Source: Trema orientale
Taxonomy: Eukaryota; Streptophyta; Magnoliopsida; Rosales; Cannabaceae
Length of the DNA: 64,000 nt
Reading direction: 5' to 3'
Assembly (NCBI GenBank): GCA_002914845.1
Contig: JXTC01000045.1
Location: 228,543-292,542 of the forward strand
Part shown: positions 10,960-22,818 of the stretch, in pieces
Layout of the letters: every line of letters begins with the position of its first letter
Numbering within the stretch: position 1 is the first letter of the stretch
Notes under the pieces: generated by a model
What the model saw: the letters and a program-made list of their open reading frames with translations, nothing else
Told to the model about the DNA's origin: nothing
Databases searched by the model: none
Translations under genes and position numbers: made by a program

Positions 10960-13900
10960 ATAGACAAATAAGCTTCCACTGAAACAGGAAACCTCACAAT
11001 ATTACTTGTTTCTGTGTTTTAACGTGTTGTCACAATTAGATGGCATGTTTAAGAAACAAAAGAATGATTCGGCCAATTGTAAGCAAATTGTTGCAAAAAT
11101 TTAGGGGTGTGAGAGAGAGAGGTATACAGTTTATAAGCTTCTGACATTGGGATTATACTACTTTCAGGCTATGTTTGGTAAGAGATAATATAAAAAGGAA
11201 GGATAACTACATAACCTAAGAAAGGAAAGTGAAGAGCAAGGGGAAGACTCTTCTCTTATGTTTGGTATGCGAGAAATGAGAGAATTCATCCAAATATCCA
11301 ATCATTTTCAAGAAAAATAAATTTTTAAAAATACTACTAACTGCTATTTTTCTGAAGTCTTTCCAACACGCGGATACTTGTTTGATAACTATTATGTCAA
11401 TTATTAGACCATTTCAAAATATAATTGTTTGGAAACTAGTATAGGCAATTTCTTAAATTTAACACATGACTATATTTACTAAGGGTAATATTTTCAATCC
11501 CTTAATTTAAGCTAACATGATCAAATTTTAAAGGTAGTCAGATTATTAAGTTTTTGTAATAAACTCAAATTCAGGGCACTTTTCTATATTTTCAAAGAAA
11601 TAGGAGGTTTGTCGAAAAAAGTCAAAATACAAGGTCATGAATAACATTTTCCCATTGATTGTGATCTAAAAAAGAGTTTTTATTTTCAAAAATATATTTA
11701 AATAAAATAATTATCAGATGTCATATAGAGCTGTAAATTTAGGCTCGGGCCAGTCATGAAATTTCATCACACTGGGCTATCCCGACTTGATATAGGACAC
11801 AACCCATCCTAGCCTATGAATTTTCATAGGCTAGGCTGGGTCTAAGTGTCAAGACCCGGGGGCTGGCCCGTCTTATCCCGATGTAGGCAGTGGGTTGTCC
11901 TAGCCCGGAGGCTGAATAGGTCCGTAATATGTAAATTAGAAATATATATAAATTATATTACTAATAATATATTAAAATATATATTTTTTGATGTAAAGGT
12001 TTATTCATTAAAAAAAACTAAAAGAGAAACACGATAACCACCAAAATAGGAACTTCATTTACATTAAAATATATATTATGATTATATATAAATACTTAGA
12101 TAATCAGTTATTATTTATTATTCCTATAAAAATCTAAAGTTATCTTTTTTTAAATTTCATTTTCAAATAAACATAAAGTTACTTTTTTTTTTTTCAAATG
12201 TCAATTTCTAAACAAAAGGTTATATTTATTATCCTGAAAGGATATAAAGTTACATTTTTATTTTCAAATGTCATTTTCAAAACAAAATATCATTTTTTTT
12301 TCAAAAAGCTATCTTTTAATATAAATGAAAAAATGTAAATTTATCTTTTATTTAAAAAAATAATAATAAAATTTCTACAGAAACGCAAGGTGGCTAACGG
12401 CACTATCAAAGAGCCCAAAAAAACAAATATGGCAGCCTACGGGCCAAACTAAGCCAGTCTATGACCTGGCCTAGTCTTAATAAAGACAAGCTTATAGGCC
12501 AGGCTGGGACTGAATATCTGTTTTTGTGGCCCGGCCTGGCAAATGAATTCTCTGGGCCAGGACAGGCCGATCCTTGGCCTATGTAGGCCCATGATAAAAT
12601 AGGGCGGGCCGGCCCATGCTAGCCTATTTGACACCTCTAATGTCGTGTGAAAGTTTTTTTGAATTAAATATTGAGTGTGATTTGGCGTAGAGAAGACCAG
12701 AAAAGGCTTGGGATAGAGAAATTGAGTCTAACTAATGATTTTGAAATCCATAGTATCCCTCCCCTCTTAAAAACCTTTCGAACCAAACAACCAATCTACC
12801 CCGAATTCATCCACTAATTCCACTACCTCTCTCCTTTCTTCCACTTTTCCTTCCTGCCTAATCCACACTCAGAGTGCGCTCTCGTGCTTATGCCTTATGG
12901 GCCCCTTCACCTCAATCATTTTTACTCTTAGCACGACTTAGTAAAAAGAAAACATAAAAACAATCAAGCAAAATATGATAAATATGAGCATTAGTTTTAA
13001 AGCATTATCACCACTAGAGAAAATAGAAAGAAAAAAATAATCCATAGGCCAATGCTAACAATCATTCTGCCTCAAGGCACCAAAACTCACTTGTGAATTA
13101 TATACGAGCAAAAATCTACTAGCCACTTGTGTGAAAGAAACTGCAACGGTAGTTTTATATGCACAATGCGGGTCCACCTGCAAGAAGAAGAAGAGTTATG
13201 CAGAAGTATTAAATCAAATATTTTTAACTTACATAGAATCTTTTTTTTTTGGGGGGGGGGGACTATAACCAATATAAGGTAACAATTACCAGCAATAAAA
13301 CATTTGTCTTCTCAGAACCAGAAGCTGAACTCCACAGTGCTGGTGAAGAATCAACAACAATTCTCTCACTGAATAAATTTGGAAATACGTGAAGACCTGA
13401 TGTGTCATCCCAAGCAAATGCTATTGGTGGGAAACACCGTAGTTTACACAGTCCTATAACACCAAGAAAGTTGTAGCTTAGCCTAAATGCAATAAAATTT
13501 ATGAATAAACTTAATTGACAGCCTGGTATTACTAAAGAAAATTAATGCAATATCATGTTTTTTAACCTTCCATACACAACCAAATGAAATATGCAACTAA
13601 GAATTCAAGTGTGAAAAATCTAATAATGAAATAACTGAAAATTGAGCTACAATCAAAATGTTTGGGCCTTTATCTACTCTAGTCTCACAAGTGTAATCGA
13701 TGTCGGCATAAAATTAAGGTCCATCAAGCTAATATCTTTGACCTTCATCAGCATTACTAGTCTCTCCATAAGTAAAATCAACGGACTTTAAAATGTCAAA
13801 AACAGATTATACGGAGTTGACATTCCCCACGCAGAAAATGTTAATCCCAATCAATTTTTCGGTACAGAATAACAATTCAAATTCATCCTTCGGTTAACTG

Positions 13901-16900
13901 CGTTTGCATATGCAACCTAGTAGAACATTCTCATCCATCACGCCATTAGCAAAAAGCAGATGCAGGGACTCAAAATACTACACAAGGAACTGCATAAAAA
14001 TAATATTAGATTACTTATAAGTAAATAAATAAATCATTGGTCTACTTTCAAAATCTTGGGCCTCTTCATCCGGAAGTCCAGAATTTTTTATTCCACATCC
14101 AGCAGTCTTCAAAGACAAGGTAATAGGGAGAAGTCCTAAGCTAATGCTGAACGACAAATTTAGAGCAAGAGGATGGTTCTCCTTAAAAAACATTTCCTGC
14201 ATAGCATTCAAGTCAAGCAACAGGCAAAGTTAGTCATCTAAGTGATATCTCAACTCCATAATGGTTTAAATTTTCAGAAATAAGCATTTCCATAAAGATA
14301 TTAACCTTATAAGAATAAGAAGACTGAAGCATGAACCAAGGAGAGACATCCAGCTTTCCTTCCTTTGGATTGAAAAACTGTCCAACAGCCATGGAAGCTG
14401 CTGGTGGAGGTCTGCCTGAAATGGTCTGAGCACCAGATTTTCACCACTCACGTACAACATGTAAATAATTGTAGTATATGATATTTCACATATATATCAT
14501 AAAAGACTAGCAAGTGCTAACAAACAAGCTTGCCCTCAAATAACAATTTAGAAACAATTACCTTACGCCAAACATTATGACATATAAATTTATGACATAT
14601 TTGAATGGAAGCAGTCACAATATGTTCCCTAGAAGGAGAAAGCATTACATTATACCAGTCACTACTGACGCAAAATGAAGCCCATTTTAAGCAGATTCTT
14701 TACTCTCTTTTTTTCCTCCATATTCAGATGGAACGAAAATAATATCATTTCCGTCCAATTTCTTATGTCCATGGAAATTGCATAGAGAGATAAGAATGTA
14801 AAACATACAGGCTATCAACAGTATGACAAAGAAGACGTGTATTACATGCATATATGAAGCATTCAGACAAGTGACAAAAGAGAATCCATGAGACAACAAG
14901 AATAGACCCAAAAGAAAATTGAGAACAAACATATCAACTTAACAGAGGAAACTCTTCTTGAAGAGATTTTATAGCAACATACCGGACGAGGGGCAACTGA
15001 GATGGTTAAGAATCTAAAACCGCGCATATCCTCAGGTCTCAACACAAATACAGCAGAAGGTGGAGGTTGCTCAGTCTGACTGCCGGGTTCAATCTGATAA
15101 GGTAGATTCAGAAACAAGAGTATGTAAACAGTATCAGCACCAGAGTTATGCTAATCGATGTAGTCTGGTTATCAAGAGATGTTAAACATCCTAGTTTACA
15201 CACTTCACCCATAAGAGACACAGAGTATGCTTAATTTCTTGAAAAGAAAATAACATGAAACCAACCTGTCAATAAACATAAACATTCCCGTAAAGATTTT
15301 CATGGATACAACATCTAGTAGTACCTGTCTTGGTGCTGGTCCTGATGGAATGTGCACCATCCTCGATGTCACCTCAAGTACTCTTTTACTACTGGGCAAT
15401 TCTGAAGCTGACTTTCCTTTTTCAGGCCATAGATGAAGCCTAACCCCAGTACATGGAGCAAGGTTTGTCACAAACATGAAATGGCTTTTCCCATTGGATC
15501 CCTACGAAAAACAGACTGATGTCTGAGAGTCTATGTACCATCTTAGTTAAAAGTTCAGATAAATTTAACCAAATTATTATAGTACTCTCAGATTTTTTTT
15601 ATTTTTTATTTTTTATTTTTTAATTTTCTACTTGGCCAGGAACCAAGTGCATATATATAAAGGGAGTGCAGACTGAAAACAACATCATAAAATCAGAGCT
15701 TGAAGTTGAAGCAGCTGAGTGGTCACAATTTTAAACTTTTTAAAGCTCATAATGGAACACTGATGAAGCTAACCAATTTCTGTATGTCCAACCACCGCCT
15801 GCGACCATCCATGGCTAAAACTGGGACAGTGGTTGTCTGAATGTATAGGTCCCTCTCAAGTCCATCATCACCCCAGTGAAAATTGCTTGGACAAGCAGTT
15901 GAAGCATGCACTATAGATCCTGCAACAATGAGATGCTAATAAGTATTAGCATAACCTAAAGGTAAAGTATGAGACAAGAACACTTGAAATAGAATAGGTT
16001 GTTAACCTTCAACTGGACAATGATACAACAGACAGATGTTAAATGTTCCCACACTTATCTTACTTGGAAAGAGGCTAACAAGACTAAAATATGCAAATGT
16101 CAAAATAGTGGAACATCTACAATTATAACAAACTGAAGGTAGCGTATTTATGAGACAAATATAGAATAATAAATTTACTGAGTTTTTCAACCTGGAGAAC
16201 TGCATGCATACCCTTCTTCAACATTTAAAGTGCTGCCTTTGTTCCAATTTAAAATGATTAAAAGAAACTGAATGCTATATTCTCTCCTATGATAACATGA
16301 ATAGACATTTAATAGCATACCATCTGAATCCTTAACATCCTTCATGGGTACAGAGAATTGTGATTGCGTCTTCCAGCTGAAACTGTGTGGTATAGCACTA
16401 CGCAGCATTCCAGAAAATATTGACATTCTTCTTCGAGTGTCAGCAAATGGTTGGCCTGTTCTCGAATCTATCAAACTAAGTAGAGTGTGTGACACCTATA
16501 TAAGAACGTACTGTTTTAGAATCATCTAAATCAATACATCATTTGGTTTCTTAACAGAAATAACACTCACTTGGACAACTAGTTGATTACACCATAAAAT
16601 CGCCTGATGTTCCATTGACAACCAGACATTTTTCATGCCTGTACTACTGATCACAAGACCATGTGTAGGAGGCACAATACCATCAAGAGATTCCAACTTT
16701 GAGCGAACCTGAAGACAGAAACAGGAGTAAACAAGCATCCTCAAGCCAAATTACAAAGATGAGTTAATGAATCAATATTCATAAATAAAATGAAATGAAA
16801 AACACCTACACAAACATATATACATTTCATTCTCCTACCCTAAAACTCTTAAAAGAACTGAATTATCTTATAATGATCTGTCACGATACCTATTTTTTAA

Positions 16901-18661
16901 TATTAAACCAAATATATCTTTACTCACTTGAAATGCTATTTTCTTTTTCCTTGATATCACTAGAAATGATACCTTTAAACATGTTAAGCACTAACTTAGG
17001 CTGAGAGACTGCACAAACTACAAAGAGCAATATTAATGCCATGTCGATGAAACACGCAGGACAAACCAACCAGTAGAGTAACTCATTCTAATCATTACAA
17101 ATCTATGTAATAAATGCAACAATATGTTTACCTGGTAATCATTATAACCACCGGTAATTGATATAACAACCACATGAGAAAGAACAGGATCAGATGCATA
17201 ATGTCCTGCTCGAGTTGTTTGGACCTCATATCCCTTTCTCCATTCATTATTTACACGTGCAAAGTAGTAACCCAATGAAGGCTGCAATGCCAGAGGAGGT
17301 GATCTGAATGAAATAGGTAAATCCATTAAATGCTAATGTTGCAACTAGTTTCACTACGCAATGCTGATTATAAAAAATCACAAAACTCACTGGTGTGGAC
17401 TTGAAAGTGTGAGAACAGTTTCAACGGCTGATCTCCTCAAACGTGGATGGATAATTGCGGCTCTAGCAACAAAACCACCCATAGAATGGCCAACTAATAT
17501 CACACTTTTTGGCAAAATACCAGAGGCTGCAGCACCTTCTCTTTTTCTAGCATCATAAGATTCTTTGTATTGATCTAATATCTGAACTATGGTTACACAA
17601 CATCGGTGTTAATTGGCCCAAATAAGTGGGTTAGGCTATAAAACAATAAGGCATGAAAAAGAAGGTATTTGCACAATGAAGCATGTGAACACAGAAGTTT
17701 AAACCTAACAAGTTTGTTAATTAAAAATCACACACATCATATATGCTCCTCCAATTTAAACCTAAATGCTGAATTATGTTTATTATTTATGTGACAAAGT
17801 TATTCAGTTAAGATGAAACTTTCTTGCAATGCATTACAAAGGGTAGCTAGGAAAAAAAATTCAGACTCGAGTAATTGCAGAGCCATGTAAATTAAAATAA
17901 TGCGAAAAGGTTAAGATCCATACCCGGTGAATGGCATACACAACATATTCTGTATGTTCTTCAAGTATGCCACCATCCATAGCAGAATGTTCTCCTTCTA
18001 GATCCACGGCAAACCAATCCAACCTGCTAGTATACTGGTTGGGTAACTGGAAGTTAACCAAATCTGCATCTAGGCCTCCCTCTTCGGGAGTTAAGGATGC
18101 TTCTTGGTAAAATGTACTCTCAAGCGGACCTCCTTGATATGCCCTGTCTGATTCAGCAGCCAATGATCGTACCTACAGTAACAGCAAGAGGTTTGAAGGA
18201 AATTCAAGAACAGAGGCACGCAATCCAGAAAGTAAAAGCAGTTCAAAATTTTTAAAATATTCACATTTAGTTTTGGAAAAGATAAAGATACAATACAAAG
18301 CAATAGAAATAGCAAGACCATAGACATAGATCATGAACCAACTAAATTCAACAGAAAAGCAGGACCCTACCTGTTTGTAGCTACCACCATTTCCGGGAAT
18401 AAAAAGAACCGGAATGCCACTAAGCTTCTTCAGATGCTCCTTATAGTCTATTTTCTTCCATCCTTCATGGTACAAAAACAAACCATACTTTGCAGAGGAT
18501 ACACCTTCAGTCGATGAAATTGGTACATATGTGGGATACATGTAGGTCATAACACAACCATTCGAAATGGGTTTTAACAAACCATACAAAGCTGCTAAAC
18601 CAATCCATATGGCTAATATGACAACAGCCACAATTCTAGATTTGGCTCTAAAACCTTGCAT
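8352..18661 (-). CDS. PGAP1: GPI inositol-deacylase, PGAP1-like
   Basis: Eighteen coding exons in transcription order: 18661-18371, 18172-17924, 17581-17391, 17303-17132, 16708-16571, 16495-16321, 15919-15774, 15501-15325, 15093-14983, 14425-14306, 14196-14046, 13453-13290, 13177-13091, 10566-10238, 9906-9825, 9639-9500, 9285-9042, 8684-8352. Phase is kept throughout, giving 1099 aa, near the usual plant length. An N-terminal membrane segment (IVAVVILAIWIGLAALYGLL) precedes a lumenal alpha/beta-hydrolase with the loop FIPGNGGSYKQ and the nucleophile motif GHSMGG (Ser about 213). Exons 14-18 encode a run of membrane helices. The family works in the ER membrane and removes the acyl chain from inositol of GPI anchors, helping export of GPI proteins. 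The C-terminus RKHSHRH is short and basic. The exon 14 donor read as AG/GTTCG is weak but is needed for phase. Identity is confident; untested edges are small exons such as 9906-9825. Confidence 0.92.
10750..11125. repeat. Duplicated segment with a (TG)n(AG)n microsatellite in a PGAP1 intron
   Basis: Two diverged copies lie at about 10750-10960 and 11014-11125. Both read TTTTAACGT, then ATGTTTAAGAAAC, GATTCGGCC, TTGTTGC and AAATTTCAGGGGT/AAATTTAGGGGT, then a repeat tract. The first copy ends in a pure (TG)n tract followed by (AG)n at 10875-10959; the second keeps only a short GAGAGAGA. It lies in the 2.5-kb intron between coding exons 13 and 14. Confidence 0.7.
11726..12639. mobile_element. 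hAT-like non-autonomous element in a PGAP1 intron
   Basis: The termini TAGAGCTGTAAATTTAGGC and, from the other end, TAGAGGTGTCAAATAGGC form inverted repeats. They are followed inward by GGGCC-rich subterminal repeats (GGCTCGGGCC, AGCCCGG, GGCCGGCCC), a familiar pattern of plant hAT elements. The flanks ATGTCATA (11718-11725) and ATGTCGTG (12640-12647) match at 6 of 8 positions, fitting an aged 8-bp target duplication. The interior is very AT-rich and has no transposase frame. The element may sit inside an older one that begins at about 11168 with GGCTATGTTTGGTAAGAG. Confidence 0.7.
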
Positions 18662-18744
18662 TCTTCAAAAAAAAAATCCGTCTTACCCCAACGTCTTACA
18701 ATTTCAGAATTGCTAAGTTTTCCTCATTCACCAAAAATCTAATC

Positions 18745-19270
18745 CTGCATAAACAAGTATCCCATCAATAACCAACCAACCAAAATTGCTATTATCCCAT
18801 TAAATTCAATAACCCGTAAACCCAAAATTCCGATTTACTTCAACCAATAAGTTTCAAATACTTCAGCATAACGACTAAACAACTTTTCTAAAACTAAAAT
18901 ATTAAGTGCACGACTGGGTCTGGGACTGATCTTTTTTCCATATCAAAAGCTACCAATTATGAAAAATCCTAATAATCAAAAAGAAGCTAGAACTGTCAAC
19001 TCAACTATAACTTGAATCAGCTCGGAGCACAGTATTATATTATAATAGGCCAAGCTTACCACAAATGAGCTGCCAAAACACAGAGGAACAAGTACCAAAA
19101 ACAAGTAATGAAAATTAAGCTAAATTAAGCTCAAAAATGGAGTTGAAAAAGGGAGCGATTGAAGTAACAATAGAGAGAGAGAGCGGAAAATAGCAAGTAG
19201 ATCTGAATAGATAGATTCATGAGGGAGAAAGAATGAGAAGAGCAATGGAGGTTGACGAAGAGAGCTTTAC
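18745..19270 (-). other. Predicted 5' UTR intron of the PGAP1 gene
   Basis: On the minus strand a donor CCG/GTAAAGC lies at 19270 and an acceptor TTATGCAG at 18745, followed by about 83 bases to the ATG at 18661. The leader exon would begin near 19340. This is inferred from splice consensus and not supported by transcript data. Confidence 0.4.
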
Positions 19271-19525
19271 CGGATCGGAGTTCGGACATGCACCGCAACA
19301 TTAGCCGATTAGCTAGCTCTGAGTTTTTTAAACTTTGCAGAGAACAATGACGATTCGGAATCTCACTACTCTTAACCCGAGAAGACGGAAATATTACGGG
19401 TCTACTATACGGGTCGGATCCTGCGAATTGTTTTTTTCAATTTTAAAAAATAAATGGGAAGGGGGGAGCTATATGCTGCTGGGAGGGTGTACATCTGTTT
19501 GGTAATCTGACGTGTACGAGAGTCC

Positions 19526-19531
19526 CACGTG
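19526..19531. promoter_or_regulatory. G-box core upstream of the PGAP1 gene
   Basis: A palindromic CACGTG in GTCCCACGTGTTAC, with a reverse CCAAT (GATTGG at about 19542) and TGACGTGG at about 19583 close by. It lies some 190 bases upstream of the predicted leader exon. Function is inferred from consensus only. Confidence 0.35.
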
Positions 19532-19715
19532 TTACTGACTTTGTGATTGGTCGACAATTGAAGGAAGACGGTAAAAATATACTTGACGTGGCGACGGATG
19601 ATGCGGTAAATTTTGTGGCGCTTTGAATTGTTTTTTCTTCCCCGTCGGAAAGTGCTTTTCTCAAACTTCGAAAAGTTCTTTTTTTTTTTTTTTGTCATTT
19701 TTCACACTAATATAT

Positions 19716-20066
19716 TGTCCCGTTTGTTTCGCCTATTTGAATGTGTGTATTTGAATGAAAATTGTCGAATGAGTTATAATTAGAATGGAAGACATTTGAA
19801 TGGAAAAAAATAGTGGAATGAGTTATAATTAGAATGGGAGTATTAGAATAGACCATTCAAAAACAACTCTTCCCCTCCATTCTCATCCAAGACACAAAAA
19901 TCCATTCAAATAGTTGATGTGACTGATGAACCATTTGAATGAAAAAACTAAATTGTTGAAACAAACACTCATTCCAAAAGACCATTTGAATGGAAAATTT
20001 AGAGTTGTTGAAACAAACACCTATTCAAATAGATTTTCTATTCCAATGGGCGAACCAAACGGTCCC
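19716..20066. mobile_element. MITE-like inverted-repeat element
   Basis: The left end TGTCCCGTTTGTTTCGCC and the reverse complement of the right end (GGGACCGTTTGGTTCGCC) are inverted repeats. A GAATGAGTTATAATTAGAATGG block is repeated inside. No convincing target duplication could be fixed. It lies between the PGAP1 5' end and the carboxylesterase 3' end, which otherwise holds only leader, promoter and 3' UTR sequence. Confidence 0.55.
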
Positions 20067-20564
20067 ATAGTTTTTTTTTTTTTTCCGGGTGCTGGAAATT
20101 AAATACTAAAATATTGATGCAAGGAAAAGTGAGCCAGTGACGTATATCTGAATAAACCATTTACAAGAAGAACATTTCCATTTGCAGTAATACTTTCCAA
20201 ATAATTCAACTATAGAGTATAAGAATTTCATTAAATTGAACTGTATTTCAATATTCATGAGAAAGAGTACACTGTAATACACATGAAAATCAAAAAATTG
20301 GACCGGGAGCATCCGAATTTACTACTAACAGGACGTGAAAGCATATCCTCAAAAGGCTCATCATCTAAATCCTACACTCAAAACAAGTTCTCTATCTTAC
20401 AAAAAAAGAACATTAAATAACAAGAGGTAGACAACGAAGGCAAGGCAGAAACAACCCAACAAATATGTTTATGGTGATCCCTCGAGCGGCATTATATCCG
20501 AGCTCTTTCAGCAACTGTTCCTCGTTCTCCGGCGAAAACATCATCTGGGTTGCCGATACCATGC

Positions 20565-22776
20565 TCAGTATGAGAATTCATGGCCTCTAAGTGAGATGTA
20601 TTTCTTGACCCAGATGGAAATGTCCTCCGCACAGGCCTGTGCCTGAGGGGTCTTGAGAAGCATGTCAAGGGTGGCAAACTCATGAACTGCGTCCTTGTAC
20701 TCCAAGACTGGAGCATCAACGTTGACCTTCCGGAGCTCCTCTGAGTAAGCGATGGCTCGGTCTCTCATCCAGTCATGTTCTGCCACCACTGTCAGGGTAG
20801 GGGGCATGAGCCTTAAAGGCGGCCCTCTGCCTGGGACAAGGGGGTTGGCAGCTGGATGATCCAGGCTAAACTCTTCCTCGGGTAGAAACAATTTCCATGC
20901 AAGTATGCACATTGCCTTGTCATAAAAATATGAGTTTGCAAGCTTTATCTCAGAATGTGTTGGGACACTTCCAATGAAGAATGGGTACATCAGAACCTGC
21001 GCTACAACCTTCACAGGGTCCAAAAGCCTCCCTGCCTCAACGGCTTTCCGAGCCACATAGTCCGCAATGTTAGCACCACAACTCACACCAAGGAGAACGC
21101 ATCTGTTACATTGATATCAAAACAAGTTGGAGCTTAGACAATAGAGCCTTTTTGTTAAAGGGTGGTTTTCAGAGTAGAAAACCAGCAAACAAAAGACACA
21201 ACAAATACTAGAGAACTAATTATTAGCACTACTTGATTTATCACTAAACCTTTAACAAATTCTGAGCAATGCCCAGATGTTTAAAAGTCAGAGTAGCACC
21301 ATATTATATTAGTACCCAATGCTATTAACATTATGCTTAAACGAACAGAACTCCATTACACAGAGAGGGGAAAAATAAATAAATCAAAAAAGCCAACTTT
21401 TGACTCGAGAAAAGTTTGAATCAACTGACTAATAAGCTGTTTCTCTGAGCAACTTAAGTGCACCCAGTGCACAGCAAAATAAGATGATAAATCGTATTAT
21501 ACATTCAGACTTCGGCAAAAATATAAAACATTCTATTGAGCTTTGTAAAAAGGAAAGTGCCCATAACTAATGGATATTAGATAACAAAGCTTCGAATAAT
21601 CCACGTTTTTAAGATAATTCTTTCAATGCTGACACTTTGCACAAATCTATTGAGATTCTGCAATATGTCAAATACCATAGAGCTCCTAGACATGCACTGC
21701 AAAGTGCCAGCAACATAGATCAAAACTACATTCCCTACTTTACAAAAAGCAATCCACAAGCTGGAATAGTATAAGAATCATGAACATATTTGAAAGCAGA
21801 TTAGCAGTAAATTATTTCATGAAGCACAAAAGAGAACACAACGCTATCTTATAATGAAAGATTTAAGGAAAAAGATAACCTTGATGGATCTCCGTGAGCA
21901 GCCAACCACGGCTCAACCATTGACGCACCGAATGTGTCGACGATGTGCCGATGAACATCGGTCTTTTTCGATTCCGCCCCACCACTGATCCGCACACTCC
22001 CCATCGATTTACTACACTCGGCCAAATTGGCCTGCTTCCCAAGCCAATTCAACACCTTCAACCCGTCCTCAAACGCCGCCGGATACCGATTCTCCGGCGC
22101 AAGCCTGTACCCGACCGCCACGACAATGACGTCGCACAGTTTCGCGATCCGCCGGCAGAAGAAATCATTGGACACCGAATCATTGCTCCCGCTGACCCAA
22201 CCCCCGCCGTGAAACTGCAAAATTACCGGCAATTTCCGGCGATTCTCGTTCGGAGGCGCGTACCCTCTATACACTCCGCCGCCACCCGGAATCAAATTCA
22301 AACCCTCCATATCAACACTGCCGCCATAGCTATTCCTCCTCGGCTCTCTCTTAGCATCATTCGTTGCAGGAGTCCCGATATTGCCATAGCTATTGCGCCG
22401 AGAAGGGTAGGGCTGTAAACTGCCCTGACTCTGTTGAGCCGAATCGGTCGGTGGGGATCCGGAATCGGGATCGGATCTTCTGGGCCCAGCCCTAGCCCTA
22501 GGCCTGGGAGGTGGCTTGGAATCGGGTTCGGGCGGAGTGAGGGCGGATTCGGGTAGGAAGATTCGGATCGAGAGAGAAGTGAAGGGGTCGATGTGGATAT
22601 CCTTGGTGGCGACGCCGTCGGTGAAAAGAGGGTTAGCTGCGGCAATGGTTTCTTCGGGTCGGGAAGTGACGCCAAACGGGTTCGAATCGTCGGGTTGGGT
22701 TTGGATCCGGTTCTGCAAGCGGTGCTTCAAGAGGAACTTGAAGAACACGCTATAGAGCTTCACAGCTACGCTTGGC

Positions 22777-22778
<2 letters not shown>
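20565..22778 (-). CDS. CXE16: Carboxylesterase of the plant CXE family (CXE11/CXE16 type)
   Basis: Two exons, 22778-21880 and 21102-20565, joined in phase; 478 aa. An N-terminal hydrophobic stretch (VAVKLYSVFFKFLL) comes first, then a Pro/Ser/Arg-rich insert at about residues 80-165, then the alpha/beta-hydrolase core. That core has the oxyanion motif HGGGW (about residue 190), nucleophile elbow GVSCG (Ser about 307), acid AEHDWMRDR and histidine AVHEFATLD. These features place it in the GID1/HSL-like carboxylesterase family, whose CXE11/16 members carry the long N-terminal insert. The natural substrate is unknown; ester hydrolysis is inferred from the intact triad. The insert holds two copies of RRNSYG. 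The 5' leader carries a 37-base (CT)n tract on the + strand. Symbol CXE16 versus CXE11 is not settled. Confidence 0.88.

Positions 22779-22779
<1 letters not shown>

Positions 22780-22816
<37 letters not shown>
22780..22816. repeat. (CT)n microsatellite in the carboxylesterase 5' leader
   Basis: A pure CT run that begins two bases upstream of the start codon, so the transcript would carry a (GA)n tract right before AUG. Purine/pyrimidine tracts of this kind are common in plant leaders. Confidence 0.85.

Positions 22817-22818
<2 letters not shown>

Noticed and set aside
11168..12800. Complete Harbinger-like element around the hAT insertion
   Set aside because: The left end matches the family, but the right end (near 12784, CGAACCAAACAACC) is weak and no TTA duplication was found, so it is not listed as a feature.
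21945..22418. 157-aa plus-strand frame across the carboxylesterase exon
   Set aside because: Antisense shadow of a clear coding exon.
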